Shown in pieces: positions 6,701 through 11,344 of a stretch of 11,344 nucleotides of DNA (the first letter of the stretch is position 1; every line of letters starts with the position of its first letter). The position numbers were made by a program, and so were the translations under genes. Origin of the DNA: an uncultured Clostridia bacterium (lineage in GTDB: Bacteria > Bacillota > Clostridia > UMGS1883); assembly GCA_947624455.1 (NCBI GenBank), contig CANQKL010000044.1, forward strand, positions 1 to 11,344. Reading direction: 5' to 3'. Below the pieces are notes generated by a model. That model was not told where the DNA came from. It made no database searches and worked only from the letters and a program-made list of their open reading frames with translations.

Positions 6701-9700
6701 TGGAAATACACCACCAATCTTAACCCCGGTGATTCGGGATATATGGCCAGCTTCCCGCTGCGGGTGTTCTATGCCGTGGGCGTGTCTGACGAGATGCGCA
6801 ACCCGGACAGCCGCCACATGAATTTGGCCGGAACACTGGATCAAGAGTATATTCAAGACAACAAGATTACCACCGACGCGGCAAGCAAGTCCCGAAACAT
6901 TCCGTTGGGGAACGTGGAGTTTTTCTCCAACTGGTATAACCCTCTGAACCGGTATGATTCCTATGCGACATCCGGAACGGATTACACTTACGGCGATCCC
7001 ATGGTGACTTTCTCGCCGTCAACCGACAACCGGTATTATATTTTCACCAAGGCGCTGCCCCTGTACAGCAGGGCGTATGTGTGGACGCCAAATAATAAAA
7101 GCGAAAACGCCAACACGTTATACGAAAGGGGACAAGGAAACTGGAGGATGGTCAATCTGCAGGAGGATGTGGGCGATGACGGCGAAGACAGCCAAATCTT
7201 CGACCCCAATACCTTCGGCGGAAGGCTGGTCGCGCAGGATCTGGAACCGGCTGACGTTCAAGGCTCATCCGAAGCTCGGCAAAACAGCATATGGGACGCC
7301 TTGGAGAAAAAAAAGATTAGTCAGGTGAAGGATGGGGATATTATCCTTCTAAAAAATCACCGCTTGACCGATGTGGAATGGAAGGAAGTGGGCGATCCGT
7401 TTTCCTCAAGCGCCTATTTCTATCTTCCTATTGAATACTTTGTCATGGACGGCACAGACAAAGCCGGTATGGAACAGTATGTCGTTGCGCGAAAGGGCAG
7501 CGAGTTCGGCTCCGCATATGAGGCGGAGGGAATTTCCAACGGCGATATGCTCTGCTGGCACGATGTCAGCGAGACTTACAGGGAGAACTATCCCTACCTT
7601 TCCTACACCAACACGGGAGATACCTCCCGCGGAAAGAACTACATCGGTGCGCCGCTCGATCCCGAAACCGGCTGGTATGAGGGAGTAAGTAAGGGCGGCA
7701 AGCCCGATAATCCGCCGGCCAACAATGCAGAGTATTTGAGAGACGGCCAATGGGTGGTCAGCGCCAGACCCGGCGGTTTGCGGGTTGGCAATCTGGCGCA
7801 AGGCATAAAGAAAAAGGGCGAGAAGTGGACGCCATATGAGGAAGAGTACATCGCGGCTCGGTTCCCGGGCAGCGAGGGACTTTCTTGGGGGTATTACGAC
7901 AAAAACCAAACCCGCACGTCTAACAATTACGTTCTTCCCACTATCAGCACTCAGTCCAATGCCGTGATGCAGGACATAATTGTAAATACTTATCTGGGCA
8001 ACAACGGACGGCTTTATGTGTCGGATACCACCCTGCTGACAACCAAAATAGTGGAACCCTTTGCAAAGGGACTTGAAGTGGATAAGGATAAAGAATTTCC
8101 GTTCCAAGTGTTCATTGACGGATTTTACGGCGAAGAAAGCGCCGTAGTGGTACGTAGGAACGAAGCTACTAACACTTGGCAGCGGCAGTACCACTATATT
8201 GACATGGAGCTTGACGGTAAACTCTTTCTGCAAGCCGTCAACGGCAACAAGGTCATGACGGACGACGAAGGCTGTCAAATAATCAGCGAGGCGGAATTTA
8301 AGCCGGACGGCTCATCGGAAAACTATGTCTATGCCGCCGACTGCAAAAGCAGTTCCGGAAGGGAGCACAAGGCAGGCGACCCATATGGCGAAAGCTTGTA
8401 CTATGTATATGTAGGCAAAAATGAACATTCCAAGAGTGAGATCGGCGCGTCCGCTACAGGACTGCGAGTCTACCATAACAACAATGTGGACGGTAACGGC
8501 TCGGTGGATACGCGGGATGTCGCCGTAGAATACTATGATGCGAACGGCGATAAGGTGACCGCCGAAAACCCCGACGCTTACAGCGGTATGAGAAAGTTTT
8601 ATGCCGATAAGGTGTGGCTCGTTTCCAAAGAGCAATATGAGAATGTATGGCTGGCGAAGGTTGACGGGGAAGGGAACGTAACTTATCCCGGGTACGACCC
8701 CGTCGGAGCGGAAAGCTCGGAATTGACGAATTCAACGCTTTATTCTAAAACCATTGAATACAATCAAGACAGCGGCGGTTTTGAACTGCTGACTCTTGAC
8801 CCCCTGGATCCGACGAGCAGCACTACTGAGGTTAAGGTGGTGTCGCCCTACCTCACCGCCAGCTCCTACTGGACGAAAAAGGTGTATTTCGGATACAAGG
8901 CCAATCCGGACGGCACAATGAGCGGAATCGAGCTGACAGAAGACGATCTCTATGATAAGATCATTCCAAAAGCGGACCGTCCGGCGTTCAGTGGTTATAC
9001 TAATGATTATATGGCAAAGCATACCGCCGAGGTAACCTTGAAACACGGGTACGGGCTGCTGTTTAGCAGTATTCCGCTGAGTACAAATTACCGCATAACT
9101 GAAAAGCTTTCGCCGGATGAAGATTTCATTTTGCGTGAGCTGACCCACGTTCAGCAGTACGGCAGCGCGAGTGTCTACCGGATCGGATCGCAGGAAATTC
9201 CCACGTACACACGTGATGGAGCGACCTACCCTTCCCCCTTTGAAAACTATAAAACGCAGAGCGGCTTGACATGGGCGCTGAACAAAGACGGCAGCGAAAA
9301 CACAGCCGGAACGAAGGTCACATATGAACCCTTCAACCACACCAATGCAGTCATGTGGGAATGTTACGCCACCATGCAGCCCGGAGAGCTGGGCAACCAC
9401 CACCATCCGGCAGATGCGATAGAAAAGGAAACGGCGAATTTCTATAACGGCGATAAAGAAACAGAGTATGAACAGGAAGTGCTTGCAAACCCAAGCTGTG
9501 CGAAAGTGGATATTAAACAGGACGACGGTACTACGATACATTATATGTATCGCAATGGCGAATTGGTCGATCCCCATTACGAAGGGGAATGGTCGGCCTT
9601 CCTGCGGGATGCGAACCGCTACATCGTCAGCCCCACCGTTCACTTTGGAGTAGACGGCGAGGATCAAGATTCGGCCTCGGCTCAGCTCCCGGTGGAACCG

Positions 9701-10462
9701 AACGATGCCTATAACGGGGTTTACTCTGTTTTCGGCAATACGGGCCTCTATGAGGAACAGGCTCATTATGTGAACGGATATACGCCTCGCGGCAGCATTG
9801 CCGTGGAAAAGTTTGGCGGCGAAGGGGAGCTTATCGAGGGCGCGGGTTTCACGCTGTACGAAAAGACCGTCGGCGACGGCGGCGAGGTTACATGGACGGA
9901 GGTAGTTCCCTCTGAACCTGATGCTCCGCCGCTCGATCTCTCGAGGCCCAACGAAAAGCAGACGAGGCTTGTGTATATGCAGAACTTTGAGCTGCCGGAC
10001 GGGAATTACGACGCTAACGCGCAGATATATACCCTTAAAGAAGCGCGTTATCCCGTTCACAAGGAAAAAATAGGCGATAAGGACTCGCTGTATTATTTCA
10101 GACCAAAGACCGCCTATACCGACTCAGAATGGGAAGCCTTGGTTAAGTCAGACCCAAGCCGAGTCCGTACGGTGGTAGAATTTAAGAACCTGGACGTTAC
10201 CAAGGTATATAAGCTACAGGAAACAACGGTTCCGGAAGGATATATCATCACCCACCAGCCGGAACAAGAGTTTACGTTTAGGGGTGAGGATGGAGAGAGG
10301 ATTCTCCATATGCTCTATGAGGTGAAAAACTTCAAACCGCTTAACCTGCCAGAGACGGGCGGCGGAACTGTCGCATGGCAGTCCGCAGTCGGAGCGCTGC
10401 TCGCCCTTTTGGGGCTGGCCCTGCTGCGTAAGCGGAAAAGGAGGGATTTGCCATCGCCCTAA
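3743..10462 (+). CDS. Giant LPXTG-anchored vWA surface protein, putative pilus tip adhesin
   Basis: A cell-wall-anchored adhesin of about 2239 residues. From GTG 3743, residues 1-50 form a long signal peptide (basic MQTRHFSRAYR, hydrophobic LVAFVLCLC, then AAAADA). A vWA domain follows: VIVFDNSGSM gives the metal-binding DxSxS (D159, S161, S163), LTDG around 378-381 a further loop, and it closes near YTISVDMTDPS (about 512), with large insertions. The long middle has no family I can name, apart from repeated Tyr-rich beta segments and LGNNGRLYV near 1420. From about 1432 a beta domain reads KEFPFQVFIDGFYG, like DUF7601 modules. NVDGNGSVDTRD (1581-1592) resembles a dockerin calcium loop. Around 2016-2195 lies a SpaA/Cna-B-like domain, with Lys in IAVEKF and Glu in LQETTVPEGY, the usual isopeptide pair. 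LPETG (2202-2206), a hydrophobic segment and RKRKRR end it. The pilin gene follows, probably in one operon. A function in attachment is inferred. Confidence 0.9.
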   Translation: MRIASGKNRIMQTRHFSRAYRLVAFVLCLCISFTLLYNSSNLLFPSAAAADADSNATSGVIRQADPSTMDTYKDVLNLDENTRYAGQLWMDKSVFAYGADDYGDRKDRWKNNTLTLDENLDGVGGSIKLNEDFLHVYSAVGSSQELTGVPPVRTVIVFDNSGSMYNSISRGNLPHDEEADKKDPERLWNNQRIALTVESINRAIDTLMETGAYNEVAVVLFGDGAAATYESSNSFAYNGHSTAVTILPMKHYKPQKTVGSGSNSYTPYLNAGWNNGAGDFNGDKPNHIGNADKDSIGNGWVFVNNEICGLTTAAANDDDAWKSGGFNGCGNKKYTAYRNGTTNIQAGYYVGMQELLKASKSEKVGGEIYDCVPSLVMLTDGAATDMLTGDFIKPDMTADGAAPTSRGFVNDTGNKLRSFTGATGEKDPKEIGNFWDMFVQREGDKYASAAWYNGINSSAKKLAGQGLENMKSVAETYSDSVASMLLGTLLTTSYYKTKVKKAYNMEPDEDWSIYTISVDMTDPSTIPPNAGPLAVQNGNHNADGSYAGNNVEPKTELPKSWEYDITSNPFTIDPKEYFYKDGKLDISWLKTKGYIIDDNDYIVDLANPDPKQIPYHTIYPDYSVGEMILQGIVKAAAMLKEWENGEVQPTRYQSWQESKGILGSANSYVDGKYVNPFSHGNGYLLEELQTIEWPQLPAGDEVTKNDVVSNIDYNEKAYYAFTKNGDAGGLAQVFVTVLDNIMKPLFQPVNGGNDLGVKNSVTYMDPVGKYMDVKDVVNLSLFGKLYDITRTAVYSYEWNDRYMTNMGEAGLTFPEGWYRGEPTEAEYNGKDPPGGSAKQAWKEGWVYRLSSKTAAEFVPNLANVDKPDKIGEKQRHTEYTFYRIDNLTEEQRRELHMNPAYGTTVPSDVTYSDDGAHREKPGVYALADLRIWVEDTGEYNDANVEEGGSMSDANFDEALWVDIPANMLPLRTVTIDLGAKSEDEDTWKYTTNLNPGDSGYMASFPLRVFYAVGVSDEMRNPDSRHMNLAGTLDQEYIQDNKITTDAASKSRNIPLGNVEFFSNWYNPLNRYDSYATSGTDYTYGDPMVTFSPSTDNRYYIFTKALPLYSRAYVWTPNNKSENANTLYERGQGNWRMVNLQEDVGDDGEDSQIFDPNTFGGRLVAQDLEPADVQGSSEARQNSIWDALEKKKISQVKDGDIILLKNHRLTDVEWKEVGDPFSSSAYFYLPIEYFVMDGTDKAGMEQYVVARKGSEFGSAYEAEGISNGDMLCWHDVSETYRENYPYLSYTNTGDTSRGKNYIGAPLDPETGWYEGVSKGGKPDNPPANNAEYLRDGQWVVSARPGGLRVGNLAQGIKKKGEKWTPYEEEYIAARFPGSEGLSWGYYDKNQTRTSNNYVLPTISTQSNAVMQDIIVNTYLGNNGRLYVSDTTLLTTKIVEPFAKGLEVDKDKEFPFQVFIDGFYGEESAVVVRRNEATNTWQRQYHYIDMELDGKLFLQAVNGNKVMTDDEGCQIISEAEFKPDGSSENYVYAADCKSSSGREHKAGDPYGESLYYVYVGKNEHSKSEIGASATGLRVYHNNNVDGNGSVDTRDVAVEYYDANGDKVTAENPDAYSGMRKFYADKVWLVSKEQYENVWLAKVDGEGNVTYPGYDPVGAESSELTNSTLYSKTIEYNQDSGGFELLTLDPLDPTSSTTEVKVVSPYLTASSYWTKKVYFGYKANPDGTMSGIELTEDDLYDKIIPKADRPAFSGYTNDYMAKHTAEVTLKHGYGLLFSSIPLSTNYRITEKLSPDEDFILRELTHVQQYGSASVYRIGSQEIPTYTRDGATYPSPFENYKTQSGLTWALNKDGSENTAGTKVTYEPFNHTNAVMWECYATMQPGELGNHHHPADAIEKETANFYNGDKETEYEQEVLANPSCAKVDIKQDDGTTIHYMYRNGELVDPHYEGEWSAFLRDANRYIVSPTVHFGVDGEDQDSASAQLPVEPNDAYNGVYSVFGNTGLYEEQAHYVNGYTPRGSIAVEKFGGEGELIEGAGFTLYEKTVGDGGEVTWTEVVPSEPDAPPLDLSRPNEKQTRLVYMQNFELPDGNYDANAQIYTLKEARYPVHKEKIGDKDSLYYFRPKTAYTDSEWEALVKSDPSRVRTVVEFKNLDVTKVYKLQETTVPEGYIITHQPEQEFTFRGEDGERILHMLYEVKNFKPLNLPETGGGTVAWQSAVGALLALLGLALLRKRKRRDLPSP

Positions 10463-10520
10463 ACACCCATTTTGAAAAGGTAGAAAAAATAAAAAATTTT
10501 AAAAAGAAGGAAGTATAAAA
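10463..10520 (+). promoter_or_regulatory. Operon spacer with ribosome binding site
   Basis: The 58-bp A-rich gap contains no hairpin followed by a T-run and no clear promoter, so co-transcription of the vWA and pilin genes is likely. A Shine-Dalgarno stretch, AGAAGGAAG (10505-10513), sits 7 nt before ATG 10521. Confidence 0.7.
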
Positions 10521-11344
10521 ATGAAATTTCAAAAAAGCGCAAAAAAAATCTTTGGAATTTTACTTGCGTTGGCAATGGTGATGACGGCTATGCCCGCCTC
10601 AGTGGTATTTGCCGCGGACGATGGGCAAATCACCCTTACCGCGCCTAGTGACGAAGAAGGTGGCTATGTAGACCTTGGCGATATGACCGCGAAGGCATAT
10701 AAGGTGCTGGACGAGGATCCGAGCGACGACACGCTGTTTACCGTGAACGGCGACTTTGCCAACTTCTTTGAGACGGCGAAAGATTTCTATTATGCAAACT
10801 GCGTCGATGCCGGAGAGCTTAAACCGGGTGTGGGAAAGCTGTATTTTACATACGAGGGCGATAAGCTTGTTTTGGCTACTGAGCCGCCTAAGGAAAACTA
10901 TATCGAAGTAAATAATGCGGACATTAAACCCCTGATATGGAATCAGGATCATGAAGATTACTTCGCCGAGGCCATTATAGACGCCATTCTTAGCGCGGGC
11001 GCGGGTTCTGGCGAAGGACTTGTTGACACCGAAAACGCCGCCACCCTGGCTGAGTGGCTCAGAAAGTACGCTGAGACAAATAAAATTGCATCACAGCCGG
11101 GTACACTTCAAAATGGCAATCCCGACACAATCAAGTTTGACCCCATCGCACTCGGTTACTGGCTGGTAGTTTCCGAAAACGCTCCGGCGAACGTGGCTAA
11201 TGTGGAAACGGTTTTCCGCCTGAGCCAGAGAGATCCAAACGTTAGCGCGCAGCTCAAGCTCGAAACCCAGATCCTTGACAAAAAGGTCAGGTTTACAGGC
11301 GAACAGGAGCTTGACACTGCAGACATCTTTAAATCTGTCACAAA
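10521..11344 (+). CDS. Fimbrial major-pilin-like protein, N-terminal part
   Basis: An open frame of 274 codons runs without a stop to the right edge, so the 3' part is missing. Residues 1 to about 31 are a signal peptide (KFQKSAKK, a hydrophobic core, VFAA before DD). The next region is typical of sortase-polymerised shaft pilins of the FimA/SpaD kind: AKAYKVLDED (57-66), an FFETAKDFYY helix-like stretch, AEWLRKY, and LGYWLVVSE (211-219), as in the 'LGYYLV' strand of the family. ILDKKV (251-256) looks like the entry to the second, isopeptide-forming domain, with K254 or K255 a possible bonding lysine. No clear YPKN-type pilin motif is visible in this part, so the polymerising lysine is unassigned. 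It follows the vWA gene directly; an LPXTG end and a class C sortase gene are expected downstream. It probably forms the pilus shaft. Confidence 0.82.
   Translation, partial: MKFQKSAKKIFGILLALAMVMTAMPASVVFAADDGQITLTAPSDEEGGYVDLGDMTAKAYKVLDEDPSDDTLFTVNGDFANFFETAKDFYYANCVDAGELKPGVGKLYFTYEGDKLVLATEPPKENYIEVNNADIKPLIWNQDHEDYFAEAIIDAILSAGAGSGEGLVDTENAATLAEWLRKYAETNKIASQPGTLQNGNPDTIKFDPIALGYWLVVSENAPANVANVETVFRLSQRDPNVSAQLKLETQILDKKVRFTGEQELDTADIFKSVT

Noticed and set aside
5555..6856. Minus-strand open frame of 433 codons
   Set aside because: It is antisense to the vWA gene, which has clear domains, a signal peptide and an LPXTG end in the other frame; no domain is recognisable in this one.
8732..10060. 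Minus-strand open frame of 442 codons
   Set aside because: Also a shadow of the vWA gene. The Arg/Val/Ile-rich content is typical of the complement of balanced-GC coding DNA, and it has no start signals.

Overview
The window looks like chromosomal DNA of a Gram-positive Clostridia (Bacillota), probably a gut Oscillospiraceae or Lachnospiraceae relative. The reasons are near-consensus sigma-A promoters and Shine-Dalgarno sites in AT-rich spacers, coding DNA of balanced GC content, an LPXTG sortase signal, and a Cthe_2159-type carbohydrate-binding protein. No rRNA, tRNA, CRISPR array or intact insertion sequence is visible.

Layout. Positions 1-388 hold no intact gene. They contain a degenerate direct repeat, two overlapping hairpins (one with a T-run on the minus strand) and a short decayed piece of a phage/ICE 'polyvalent' protein. 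On the minus strand, 389-3091 encodes a 900-residue secreted beta-helix protein of the Cthe_2159 carbohydrate-binding family. The spacer 3092-3742 is divergent. It carries an 11-bp-phased TTAACA direct repeat ahead of the minus-strand gene, a perfect-consensus sigma-A promoter (3365-3393), a frameshifted ORF remnant, a hairpin containing a run of ten G, and four tandem 11-bp repeats directly in front of a TATAAT box. On the plus strand, 3743-10462 encodes a giant (about 2239-residue) LPXTG-anchored von Willebrand factor A (vWA) protein. After 58 bp with no terminator, 10521 starts a fimbrial major-pilin gene that runs off the right edge.

Interpretation. The two plus-strand genes look like the start of a sortase-assembled pilus operon, with a vWA tip or ancillary adhesin first and the shaft pilin second. 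A class C sortase gene is expected beyond the right edge but cannot be seen. The divergent neighbour is a secreted glycan-binding protein, so the locus may act together in attachment to mucus, plant fibre or other polysaccharide; this is inference. The most interesting signals are the 11-bp-phased repeats at both divergent promoters, which suggest one PhoB/OmpR-family regulator controlling both sides, the G10 hairpin upstream of the pilus operon, and the size and composition of the vWA protein.
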